In this document: in pieces, positions 11,242 to 21,148 of the stretch
Layout of the letters: each line of letters begins with the position of its first letter
Numbering within the stretch: position 1 is the stretch's first letter
Source: Takakia lepidozioides
Lineage: Eukaryota; Streptophyta; Takakiopsida; Takakiales; Takakiaceae
NCBI GenBank assembly: GCA_030704615.1
Contig: CM060734.1
Span: forward strand, 50,548,042-50,608,041
Length of the DNA: 60,000 bases
Reading direction: 5' to 3'
The notes under the pieces: model-generated
Database searches by the model: none
What the model was told of the DNA's origin: nothing
Seen by the model: the letters and a program-made list of their open reading frames with translations, nothing else
Program-made: the position numbers and the translations under genes

Positions 11242-12970
11242 CTAACTACTCTTGCCTTTGACTCCTCCATTTTGACCGGATTCCCAAGAGACGTCATTTC
11301 GAGGGACTATCATCCCATATCCACCATGGTGTCGCTTGTATAGGATATTGATTTCTCCTACAAACACGTATATTCCCAATGTTAAAAGCCATAGCTGAGC
11401 AGAGAGAGATGTGGAAGCTGCAATATAAACAAACACAAATAACGAGACACCTCAATGAGTGCATAAGTTTATGAGCAAACTTACCACTCTCAGCATTGCG
11501 GAAAGCATAAAAATCATGTCCCACGTTCACAAGTTGCTCCAGAGCCTCAAATGCTGTCATAGGGTGCATCTCAAAGTACTTGGTGCGTACCACCTACAAG
11601 AAGCCCAGCCAGACACCTTTATCAAAAGCACTTACAGAGTGTTTCTGCGACCTCCATATGCAACAATTGGCTCCCTTTCTAGCAGTAACATTAAGAAGTT
11701 GAGGTTCATCATGCCCCAACTCATATTCAGCACCTACACATTTTCATGTCTTGCATGTATGTTCTTCATTAATGGTTTCCCCCTCATGTTGGATTTTCAA
11801 GCTTTAAACTTATGGGGCAGATTAAGCCCACAATGAGGGCCATCTACAAGAGTAGAAAGACATTACTAAGTACCTCATCGGGCAAGTCATCAGCCTGCTT
11901 TTCGAGCAAGGGGGCAAGATCCACAACTTCATCTGACAGCAGCTCTCCAACTCGAGGCTGGTTGCGCATCTTCGATGTACGACCATGGCCTCCGTCCTTC
12001 TCCTTGATCTTCCGCAGCTTTCTTGAAATTAGATCAGACACCCTGTCGATGCTTGCGTACATACTGCCTGCCTCCTCTTCTGCTCGTACAACTCCATGCT
12101 TCTTCGTGAACAGTGTAACCTGCAAAAGCGACACTGACATTTGGAGTTGACAGCAAAACCAGCACACATTTAAAGACAAAAGCAAACAAAGCTACTCTTA
12201 AGAGGGGAGCAATGACAAGTAACAAGAGCAAGCGCCCATGCAGCTGTTTTGCTTCAAGTAACAACGCAGCTGAAGGTTTCAAGATGGCAACCAAATGCAG
12301 GTACATCACCTTCTCTAGGCCAGAAATGAGAATCTGCCATCAAAAACAAGTCACACAAAAACCTCATATTCCAGTTATGCATACGACCAACCGCACCTCG
12401 CACCTTTGAAGCTTTTGCCCGCGCACACCCTCCCCACCGCGCACTGACATCCTCACATCAACTTCCCTGACAAGGTTCCCGTGATTGTGGACGGCATTGC
12501 CTACTTTGTCCTCCACGTAGCTCTTAATTGCATCTGTCAGCTGTCATACCCATTCCCATTTGACGACAACACATTAAACGCAATCTACCACTGAGGCTGC
12601 AGGGCATTTCACGTGATAAAGCAAGCACACAAAGAGATACACTCACCTCCATATGCTTGCCTTGAACAATCAAGCGCACAGAGGCTAATGCCCCACCCCA
12701 TCCCCCGCTCCATGCAGCGCATGTTGTCATCCTACCCCGCTGCACGGTTCTATTGGAGATCATCAGCAGACATGCATCAAAGCAGCTTTGTCCTTGAAAA
12801 CTGGAGTTCAGGCTGGCCACGGAGTAAGGCGTGACTCCATACTGTTCCATTCTCAAGAAAGTAGATGAAAGAGCCACTCTGCCACCACCGCTGGGCAGCG
12901 CCCTGCTGCTCTTGCAACTACTGCATGTCACCCCCGCTGCATGACCCCCTGCCCACACAACCACCGCCAT
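11242..12970 (-). CDS. PSRP1: Plastid ribosome hibernation factor, PSRP1/HPF type
   Basis: A plastid-targeted long-form hibernation-promoting factor, which in this family binds the 30S subunit and stabilises idle chloroplast ribosomes. Five exons join in phase: 12970-12647, 12540-12397, 12119-11874, 11593-11485 and 11357-11242, giving 312 residues, close to known plant PSRP1. Exon 1 starts with an ATG and encodes a Ser/Ala/Arg-rich transit-like N-terminus, then [11 protein letters not shown], the first strand of the RaiA/HPF domain. Exons 2 and 3 complete that domain ([48 protein letters not shown]). Exons 4 and 5 encode the C-terminal dimerisation domain ([37 protein letters not shown]). All introns have gt...ag ends. 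The transit-peptide start is the only ATG-led choice in this frame. The identification is firm. Confidence 0.93.
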
Positions 12971-14690
12971 ATCTCGCCCTCACCTGCCTTCCAAAAAAAA
13001 GGAAAACAACTCGGATCTGCACAGCAGGAGCGTCACGGCTGTAATAAAAGGAATGGCAGCACCCAGACCGTTGCTGAGTTTTACTCTAGTGCAACTGGAC
13101 ATCAACGCAAAGATTTCCCTCTGCACATGCAGCCCTGATGATCGCAACCCAATGTGTAGCTACTCTCGACAGCTTCTCGTCTGCATCATCCAGCGTCCCC
13201 AAGCACGCATTCAGTCCAAGACGGGGAGAGGATATGCAGTGCCACGTTGGAATGGAGATTGGAGATAGATGCAGATGCGCTCTGCAGGGTTTTTGATTCC
13301 ACGCGTCTCCATCTCTGCAATACACTTGGTGACTGGTCGTCACTCACACCCTGTCTGCTACCCCACCAGTTTTGCTGCATTAAACTCTCTTGTTTTTTTA
13401 CCCTACTTGTTTTTCGGGCCTCCTGCAAGGCTTGTTTGGTCATCTCCTTCCTCCAGAGCTTGTTTCATGTGTCTACAGCTGTAGAACATTCACTGTGTAA
13501 ATCCCGGTTGTGTTTATGCACCATCACACTCACGGGGCAGACTCAGAGGACAAAGGAGTCAGCGAAAGTTCTACCCCAGTGGCTCATTTTGAGCACAACA
13601 TGTAAGTGGCAACTATTTGAGTATGTTTAGGAGAAGAAAGTATGCGGCGTGTGGGCCCTTCTCCCTCAGAGCAACAGCTCGCTCAGATGATCTGTGATCT
13701 CTTACTAAGCAAATAGTACATATATGTTTGAACAAGGTTGGTATGTACATATTATCATTCACAATCCATCAATATAACAGCAGCCCAGAGTTGCTAGTCA
13801 TCATCATCATTGTTCTTGAAATCTCCCGTCCTTGTTGTGTGGCCCCACTGGATCTATGGACTTCAAATCGATATTGCGAACTAAACAGGTCTACGATGAC
13901 CACCGCTGTCTTGCACATCTGTATTGCCGACCGTGGATAACTTAATTTGTCTTCACTATGAAACGTGACAGGTCTGCTAACCTTGGAGCTCTTCAGGAGA
14001 GCACCCAAAGTTGGTTACCAAAGATTTACAAATTGGAACTGGAAACCCAGTTTAAAATCGCTAAAATATTGCAGGACCGAGCTGGAAGACTTCTAGGAGG
14101 AGGCCACCTTTCATAGAACCCACCTCCCAAAGGGGCAGTAGCCGCAAGGTGAAGGGCTCTTAGTTAGGCATGCTTGGGTCGGAGTCTTCTCTGGGGAGGA
14201 GGCAAGGTGAAGTAGCTCTCAGACGTTACGCAGGCTTCTCTCAACAAATAAGATTCTTTGTCTTCTCTGCAACAAATAAGATTCTTTGTCAAGAAGAATT
14301 CCACTTGCATACAAGTGCTGCACTCGACTAGGTAGGCCCTGTAGAGACGAGGGTGGGCATCGTCAAGAAGTTTTGGTGCTGGAGAGACGTGGGTGGCGTT
14401 TGAATGTCCTTATCCTCCTACATTTGCAAAACGCGCTTGTGTCCGTCATCACACGATGAATGCCACTGATGTATCTCCCATTTGAGGTAACCTGATGTCC
14501 AAATTAGAGAGTGTGAGATGGATCATGTGTATGTATGGAAGGCAGCAATGACAGTGCTGACGGAGCTTCCTTTCCGCCGCTGATCATACACCACAACATA
14601 TACAAAGAAGCTGTCGCCTATAAGGACAACAGAGAATTAGGAACAGGTTTGCAGTTCACCCTCGACTAGATGCTGCAACGCTGGATGTGG
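12971..14690. other. Intergenic region upstream of PSRP1, no gene recognised
   Basis: This should contain the PSRP1 promoter, but I see no convincing TATA box. A 20-bp word 'caacaaataagattctttgt' occurs twice in tandem at about 14243-14290. Open frames at 13247-13630 and on the minus strand at 13086-13443 overlap in different frames and look like chance. Confidence 0.4.
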
Positions 14691-14695
14691 CAGTA

Positions 14696-14765
14696 GCAGG
14701 ATTTGACCCCAGGGTCATCCGGATGGCGCTCAGTGGACTTTACCAACTGAGCTACTGACTGTTGG
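14696..14765 (-). repeat. tRNA-derived sequence (SINE head or decayed tRNA)
   Basis: The minus strand carries an A-box-like TAGCTCAGTTGG (14754-14743) and, about 35 nt on, a B-box-like GGGGTCAAATCC (14710-14699). This is the spacing of an RNA polymerase III internal promoter. I could not fold it into a sound cloverleaf: the T stem and acceptor stem pair poorly. It is better read as a SINE head or a decayed tRNA than as a working tRNA gene. Homopolymer A/T tracts lie next to it at 14765-14890. Confidence 0.5.
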
Positions 14766-14953
14766 TATTTTTTCTTCTTTGTAATCTTGGGACTTTTTTT
14801 CTCACCTTTAAAAAAAAAAAAAGTTGAAAGGGTGTCCAGTGTCCACTCCCTAAGTTTTCCCTTAAAAAAAAAACAAAAAAGAAGGAAAAAAAGAAGGTGG
14901 GCCATGCTGTCAGAAGTGTAATGTCTACTTTGAGGTCTAAAGCCCTAGACTCT

Positions 14954-14962
14954 AAACCCTAA
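14954..14962 (+). promoter_or_regulatory. Telo-box upstream of the ESF2/ABT1 start codon
   Basis: The motif AAACCCTAA lies 15 bp upstream of the ATG at 14977. Telo-boxes are known to be common in promoters and leaders of plant ribosomal-protein and ribosome-biogenesis genes, which is exactly the class of the gene that follows. A partial copy (ccctaga) lies just before it. Confidence 0.7.
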
Positions 14963-14976
14963 AAGGAAGTTGCCTG

Positions 14977-17368
14977 ATGGAGGAGATGGACGAGGAGACT
15001 CAAGGAGAGAGCGATAATGAATCCCGGGAGCTGCCTGCAGATGAAGGAGGGGAGAGCAAGCGAGAATCCGCAGGGGAACGGAAGAGAGCATTGCGAGAAG
15101 GGGTGGATGGGGAGAAACGACGTAGAGGTAAAAAGAAAAGAAAAACGCAAGACGCAGCAGAAAGGACGGGCGGGAAGAGAGGGGTTTGTTATTTAAGCCG
15201 CATTCCTCCGCATCTGAAGCCCTTGAAGCTGCGTCATTTGCTGGCTCCATTTGGCGAAGTGTTGCGAATCTATCTCGCACCTGAAGGTATTCCTGTCAAA
15301 AAAAAGTTGAGTGATTTGAGGTGCATTATTCGGAGATGCTGGAGATTTCCACTTTATTGTAGTTGACACTTGAAAGAGGGTGGAGGTCGTGGATATTTCT
15401 CGATGTTACATTTTTGTTCTCTGTTTTTTCTGAGTTCCATTTGTGTACGTGTTTTGAGTTCTGGGGCCTTGAGGCAGGAGTGGGAGGGGTATTTCATTTA
15501 TCTCTCTGGCTTTAATGTCACATCTTTTGTTGTGCAACGACGGTGATGATCTTGCAATGACAGTGTTTTTCCAGGATTTGATGAAAAAAAAGTTGCATAC
15601 CGTATCAGGCAACGAAATATTCGTCTAGTTTTATCATTCAGTGATAATTCAACACCTTTGGTTCAATAATGGAAGTCTCGCTGTAGCTGCACAAGGGGTT
15701 CAAGGTCGGAAACTAGTAGTTTTGATCTTAAAGTTAGTCTTAGCTTGCAACAGATGCAGCTGTAAGGATGCGACGGAAGCGCGCTGGAGGAAACAGCGGC
15801 AAGAATTTTACTGAAGGGTTTGTGTATACCACTGCCCGCTATCTTCGTAAAGATGAAGGATTAAATCCTTGATGATTGGTACATGAGGTTTCTGTTGTTG
15901 TATCTTTTGGTATCATCACGAGTTTTAGGTCTTCTATCTTTTGTGTTTTGTTCACCAATATACGGTAAGGACATCTATGAGGGAAATGTGTGACCTGCCA
16001 AGCTCCTGATCTGTGCAGCTGGGTGGAATTTGCACACAAGAGCGATGCAAAGCAAATAGCAGCAATGCTGAACGGGGAGCCAATGGGTTTGTTCTTCAAA
16101 TCTTTCTCTGTACGCCCTCTATTCAAGTATGCATGCTCGAAGTAAAACCTTCAGAGATTGTATGTTGGGATGACATATGCCTAAGTAGGACTATTGAATC
16201 ACTACTTTGGAACTACATAGGCTTCATTCGTGTGGAGTGGGATTTGCAAGTTGTTAAATGGTGACATCATCTTGTGTTGTGAGTAGAAATGAACCAAACT
16301 ACAGGGACATCTACACGCAATTACAAAATGCTTAGGTAGGAACACCGAAAGAGGTGCTGAATAAGTGCCATTTGGAGTGTGGTGGTAACAGAAGCAAAGA
16401 AGCGCTCAGCGTATCACTACGACCTTTGGAACGTCAAATACCTACATAGGTTCAAATGGGACAACCTTACTGAAGAGATCGGTAGGTCTTCACTTTTGGG
16501 CTTTTCATGGGGCAACATGGAGGGATTGCATTGAGGGTGTCAGTGGATTATGAGACTAAAGAAGAGGGTTTCTTTGTAGCTACATGCACATTATTCTTGA
16601 ACACTGGTCTACTTGCAAGTATACTGGGTGACACATGTAGAGCTCTATTGTTTGACTTGTTGGGAGTTATTGGTTTGACAGCCTACAAGAGTGCTGTGAG
16701 GGAGCAGAGATTGGCTGCTGAGATCTCAGCAGCCAGGAAGGAGCGTGACTTCTACCTATCAAGGGTGGATCAGTCACGGGCCATCAACTCCATGGCAGAG
16801 CGGAAGAGAAAGGTACCTTTCTGCAGCATTCCATGTACCTGAGGTCTGACTTTCTAAGAAGGTTTAGTTAAGATGACTTTTGTCGTAGCCTTGTGGGCAT
16901 AGACCCCGACATGAAAGAGAGTAAGCTGATTTGTGAGACATCAAAGTATTCCAACTTCATCGTATGTTTTTGGATTCATTCTTACTGAAGAGTGCTTTGG
17001 TTAAGAGTTGTCTTGCTTGTCCTAATGACAGAAAATGGAACTGGAAGGAAATCAGCCGAAGACAGCACTCACAGAAGGACCAATCACAGGTGAGACCAAG
17101 GTTGTCCGATCCTTCCCACAGAGGAGATCAATGGTGGATGGGGCCATGGAAACAACTCCTCAACTGGCCCTCGATGTGTTGACTCGGGTGCGAGCTCTTT
17201 TCCCTCCTTCTCAAGTATGGTTTTCTTGACATCTGGGTCAATAACTTAGAATGTTACTGTTTCAATCTCCGTGTAGCTGTCAATGTCACTAACACCTGTG
17301 GCCAGCTAAAAATCTGATTCAATGACGTCCTACTCCTACAGGTTTTTGGGACGAAAGGAGCTCAGTAG
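14977..17368 (+). CDS. ABT1: Pre-rRNA processing factor ESF2 / activator of basal transcription 1 (ABT1)
   Basis: A nucleolar RRM-type protein needed for early 18S pre-rRNA processing in yeast (Esf2). Seven exons join in phase: 14977-15286, 15754-15817, 16019-16086, 16392-16481, 16682-16812, 17032-17187 and 17342-17368, giving 281 residues, the usual family length. The N-terminus is acidic and then Lys/Arg-rich. The RRM begins at GVCYLSRIPPHLKPLKLRHL with GEVLRIYLAPE. Exon 2 reads RRKRAGGNSGKNFTEG, exon 3 WVEFAHKSDAKQIAAMLNGE, exon 4 YHYDLWNVKYLHRFKWDNL, and exon 5 AVREQRLAAEISAARKERDF. The short last exon encodes VFGTKGAQ and the stop, replacing the read-through tail of exon 6. The acceptor of exon 4 could also lie 3 bp later. 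The last exon and its 3' flank are duplicated in tandem just downstream. Confidence 0.92.
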
Positions 17369-17631
17369 TGCAATGGGATCTTCAGTTTGCTATCATTCAT
17401 GGATTCCTCTTCCTGTCACCTGACTGAGGGCTCTTTCAGGGCTCATTGTACCATTATCAAATTATCAAAATAAGTGAAGCCCTACTCCTACAGGTTTTTG
17501 GGACGAAAGGAGCTCAGTAGTGCAATGGGATCTTCAGTTTGCTATCATTCATGGATTCCTCTTCTTGTCACCTGACTGAGGGCTCTTTCAGTGCTCATTG
17601 TACCATTATCAAATTATCAAAATAAGTGAAG
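17329..17631 (+). repeat. 152-bp tandem duplication containing the last ABT1 exon
   Basis: Unit 1 (about 17329-17480) and unit 2 (about 17481-17631) have a period of 152 bp and differ at only two positions that I can find: cttcctgtc versus cttcttgtc, and ttcaggg versus ttcagtg. Each unit has the same acceptor, the 27-nt terminal exon with its stop codon, and about 110 bp of 3' flank. The spare exon copy is 17494-17520. Confidence 0.93.
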
Positions 17632-18278
17632 AGGGCTTCAGTCAGTTCTCAATATACCATGGCTCAAGTTGCGATGTGGTCAGAATTTATGACAACTTAT
17701 GTAGAATATACGCATAATGCTAATCAGCAGTAGGTTCCGTAGTTGTTGGTTTTGGACCATGTGACTGCTCAAATACAAGCTCACTTTTTTGTCCAATCAT
17801 AGTATAGCATATGCGGTCTGATTGTTACTCCATTAATATGATGCAATTCACTTGCCCGCATCAAGCAGGGTTGAGCTGAAAACTCAGACTAGGGGAAAAG
17901 ACTCTCTGCGAGCTAATGACTAATGGCAAAGTAGAAGTATGTATTTCAGAGCTGTGACCGGAAATTCAAATGGAAGCCTGAGTTGCACAGTTGCAGACAA
18001 ATTGATCCAAACATAACAGTAAATTAGTACACTTAACATTGTTTTTTTCAGCAACATGTCCAAATTAGCTACTTCGCCAGTAGCATTTCACTGGTTGACT
18101 TGTAACTTAATATTTTAAATAAACTGCTGGACTCTCCATATGCAATGCATGAACAGTCAAAACAAATCAGTTGTGGATAAGCAATAGACTGCTCCAAGAA
18201 CCAGCAATGCCACAACAAGTATGACCTGATCTTTCCATCTCTCCCACAATTGAAAACCCATGTCAGGTGTTCTGCCAA
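17632..18278. other. Intergenic space between convergent ABT1 and APC11
   Basis: This AT-rich stretch should hold the 3' ends of both convergent genes. No open frame of note is visible. Confidence 0.5.
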
Positions 18279-20685
18279 CTAGCCTCCACGGAACTTCCAT
18301 TCGCGTCGGCACATGGGGCAGTGAGGGCGAGGACTCTGAGAGTTGACCCACTTGAGGATGCAGTGCAAATGAAACGCATGATTGCAGGCACCCCAGACTG
18401 CATAGCCAACCATCCACATGAGACAGAGATCAGTGCCACCATACAATCCAAGAGAAACATGAATAATCTACTGCCTCTCTGTAAGTGGGTTTGAGGGCTA
18501 GGCAAAATTATGACAAACACCACTAAGATACTCCATCTATGGTTTTCTCGTTGTCCTGCTTTTCCCCTGGATGCTATGAACTTTCCGTCTTTTGCTGACA
18601 TTCTTTGTATTTTGTTCCGAGTTTCTGCCATTCTTGTCCCTGTGGACAGTATAGAAGTTTTTGTCTCTTTCATTCCTCAGATGCTTGCTGAAGGCCTTTC
18701 AAGAGAATATCTAGCTGCCTCCCTTCTGCTCTCTTTACACACTCTTCCCTCCTCCCACTCCCAGCCTTTCTCTCTACCGAAATGGGTGCAGGGCCTGCAA
18801 CTGCAAAGCTGCAGCATGATCCAATGAGCCCCCTCTGTACCATGGCCCTCCCTGGGACTCATGGACCTAATAACTTCTGACTCACATCATCCTTGTTCTC
18901 ATGTTGACCCAGTACGCTGCAGTAATAGGCTCTCTCTCTCGATACAGCACGTTCGGGTCTAATTTCTGGGCAGCTCACACACAGCAAGTTGATGCTTGTG
19001 TGAAGGGCTTTCTAGAGGATATCTGGAAAACCCGAACTAATTGTCTCTATCAAGGTAAGTCACACTACCGGAGTGAGCCCCTCGCAAAGGTAGTATCTGT
19101 TCTCATTTGTTCCCCCCAAACTGCGTGGAGTCTATGGCCCACAAACAAAGTCTTATGAGGACATTCTTTCAAGACTTACAAGTTCTTTTCTACTCCTTTA
19201 ACCAGGCTGACGTGCAACCACAAACAAGACGTTCTATGAACATCTACCGGATGTCCATAGAGTCCTGGTTGCACAAGCTATGTTAGGCATGGATGGCCAT
19301 GGAATCCACTCTCTTCCATTTAAAATAGTTCAAATTTGGACTTGACCTGTTGGTACCCTTTTCTTTATCTCTCTAAGAGGAACAAGAATACAAAAGATGA
19401 TAGCCAGAAATTTCCAAATGGTGAAGATATTGGTCAAAGACAACTTTCGTGCTTAAAGGCAAAATGCTACCTCCCTACCCTCCTGGAAGTGGCCCGATAA
19501 ACACCCCAGGTGCAAGTGCAGGCAAGAACACATCAATCAGTCATTATCTAAACCAAAACACTCCCTCAGAATTGTTTGGGAAGTAAAAGGAGATCAGAGG
19601 TGGTACTCAGAGGGCAGTCATCCCCAGGCATTTTGCAGTCAGGGCAGCAGCCATCAAACGCCATGCGACATATGCCGCACGCATCATCATGCGCATCCCA
19701 TGTCCACGATGCCACCCCATGCCATCTGCAGATCTCACCCTATCCTTTTTCAGTGTCGTTGTGAGATGCAAACAAACATCACAGGCAACAGTCATTTTAT
19801 TGCATGTGGAAAAATTGCCAACCAGATTCAACAGACACTTTGCCTGCAAGGACATCACCATGCAGGCTGTAAATTGACAATCAGTCAAAGGCCAAGAACA
19901 AACGAAATCTCACAATGGTTGCGTTCCTGAACTCAGGCATGAAAAGGGAGTATATTTTGAGCTTTCGTGAGAAAGCTCACGACCTCAGATTCATGCGCTT
20001 TACTTCACACCGTAAATTCAAAAATGGCCACAGTTTGGCAGGGAGAGAAAAGAAATCTATGATATCCACAGGAGGCTCAGAGGTCCCATGGAACAGAGTA
20101 GAACCACACAGCAGACCGAAACCGAAGAAACCATCAAACCCCAAACGTTGCACAGAGACGGCGTGCCCATCCCAGTTCAGAAACTAAACACTTCGGGTCC
20201 TCAGAACTGAGGAAGGGACAAGCATCTATGAAAGAACACCAGTATGTCCTAGGAAGTTGGGGAGAGAGGGAGAGAGGGAGAGAGAGAGAGAGAGAGCGTA
20301 CTCTGATTATCGAGCAGCAGTGTGCACCGAGTCTTAAATCAAGAAATCCACATTGACTCTTAGTCTTTCTAATGTTTGAACGACGTTTCTGCATCTGTCA
20401 GTCCGGCTGTCCCACTCTCATTCTCTCTGACTGGACCAACTTTGCCATGGCTAACTTGGTGTGATGGTAATTGTTCACTCTCAAACCCTCTGCGTATAAC
20501 CCTCTAACCCACAAATGCAAATGGAAGCAGATTAGCAAACGAGCTACTCAACAGCAAAAGGTTGGATTTCGTTTATCAAGAACGCTAACTTGATCTTCAC
20601 ACCCTTGGTCTTGCTAGCTACTTGACAGGCACTGTAAGGGATAATTGCATTGGTTAGAAAGGATACTCAGAATCTTCACTTTCAT
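18279..20685 (-). CDS. APC11: Anaphase-promoting complex subunit 11 (RING-H2 subunit)
   Basis: The catalytic RING subunit of the APC/C ubiquitin ligase, which acts with the cullin-like APC2 to drive mitotic exit. Exon 2 (19725-19607) encodes WHGVASWTWDA, then CGICRMAFDGCCPDCK and GDDCPL. Exon 3 (18397-18279) encodes IWGACNHAFHLHCILKWVNS and CPMCRREWKFRGG, then TAG. Together they supply all the zinc ligands. The conserved start MKVKIL is found at 20685-20668, about 940 bp upstream, giving 85 residues in total, the family's normal size. The join of exon 1 to exon 2 is odd: the donor region reads ag/tatccttt, and a phase-preserving splice has no standard gt-ag ends. The exon 2 to 3 join is standard and in phase. 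Identification is firm; the exact exon 1 boundary is not. Confidence 0.88.
18955..19105 (+). repeat. Exon-like dispersed repeat B, copy 3, in the APC11 second intron
   Basis: In frame it reads FWAAHTQQVDACVKGFLEDI then WKTRTNCLYQGKS, very close to the copy at 6640, and ends at the same donor-like 'caaggtaagtc'. It lies antisense within the intron between APC11 exons 2 and 3. Unlike the other two copies it has no PPR relic beside it. Confidence 0.6.
20262..20298 (+). repeat. (GA)n microsatellite in APC11 intron 1
   Basis: A run of gggaga units passes into a pure ga repeat. CT-rich on the transcribed minus strand. Confidence 0.9.
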
Positions 20686-21148
20686 CGTTGAAGCTTTGTC
20701 CAGGGCCTCAGATCACAGCTCCTCCTGCCCAACTTCGCTTCCCTCCAACCCTAGGCCATGCACATACAATGGCGGGACTCGCATTTAAATGAAAATGAGT
20801 GCCTTCTCTACTGTGTATCAACCCTCCATATAGCAGCCAATCAGACCGTTTTGAAACGGCTATATGAAACTACTAGGGTACACCGAAGAGGTTCATCTTG
20901 AAGATCGATTTGTCATCGACATTTTCATACCTTCGCTCTATACCTATATTCGCTGGACTTCCATACGTACTTTGAGGTACAGTACATCCCTGCGTCTAAA
21001 ATGTGCAGAGATTCTCAAAGGACTCGCTAACAGTGTGTTTATCGTCCCCTGAGATGTAACAGTGGGTTTACATCGAAGTGGGTGATCGCAAGAAATCAAG
21101 CGAACGATTTGCTTGGGAGATAAAATCACGGAGGGTGGCCATCCTTAA
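20686..21148. promoter_or_regulatory. Divergent promoter between APC11 and PUS3
   Basis: About 463 bp separate the APC11 ATG (minus strand, 20685) from the PUS3 ATG (plus strand, 21149). Within it are a CCAAT box (agccaatcag, 20835-20844) and an inverted pair ccgttt-tg-aaacgg (20846-20859). The right half extends to AACGGCTA (20855-20862), which matches the core of the plant mitosis-specific activator element bound by three-repeat MYB factors. This fits a cell-cycle gene such as APC11. That the region is promoter is inferred from gene orientation; the motif assignment is tentative. Confidence 0.55.

Noticed and set aside
12524-12970. Read-through 148-residue product of PSRP1 exon 1
   Set aside because: After KHME the frame enters an intron with a gtgagt donor, and the HPF domain continues in the next exon.
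14696-14765. Functional tRNA gene on the minus strand
   Set aside because: The A and B boxes are good, but the T stem and acceptor stem do not pair well, so I call it tRNA-derived only.
14666-14905. Minus-strand frame rich in Phe and Lys
   Set aside because: It is a translation of homopolymer tracts and the tRNA-like sequence.
17035-17229. ABT1 ending at 17229 within exon 6
   Set aside because: A gtgcga donor after DVLTR and a later exon giving VFGTKGAQ match the family's C-terminus better.
18157-18673. Longer minus-strand frames over APC11 exon 3
   Set aside because: They are in other frames. The Cys/His ligands of the RING are encoded only in the APC11 frame.
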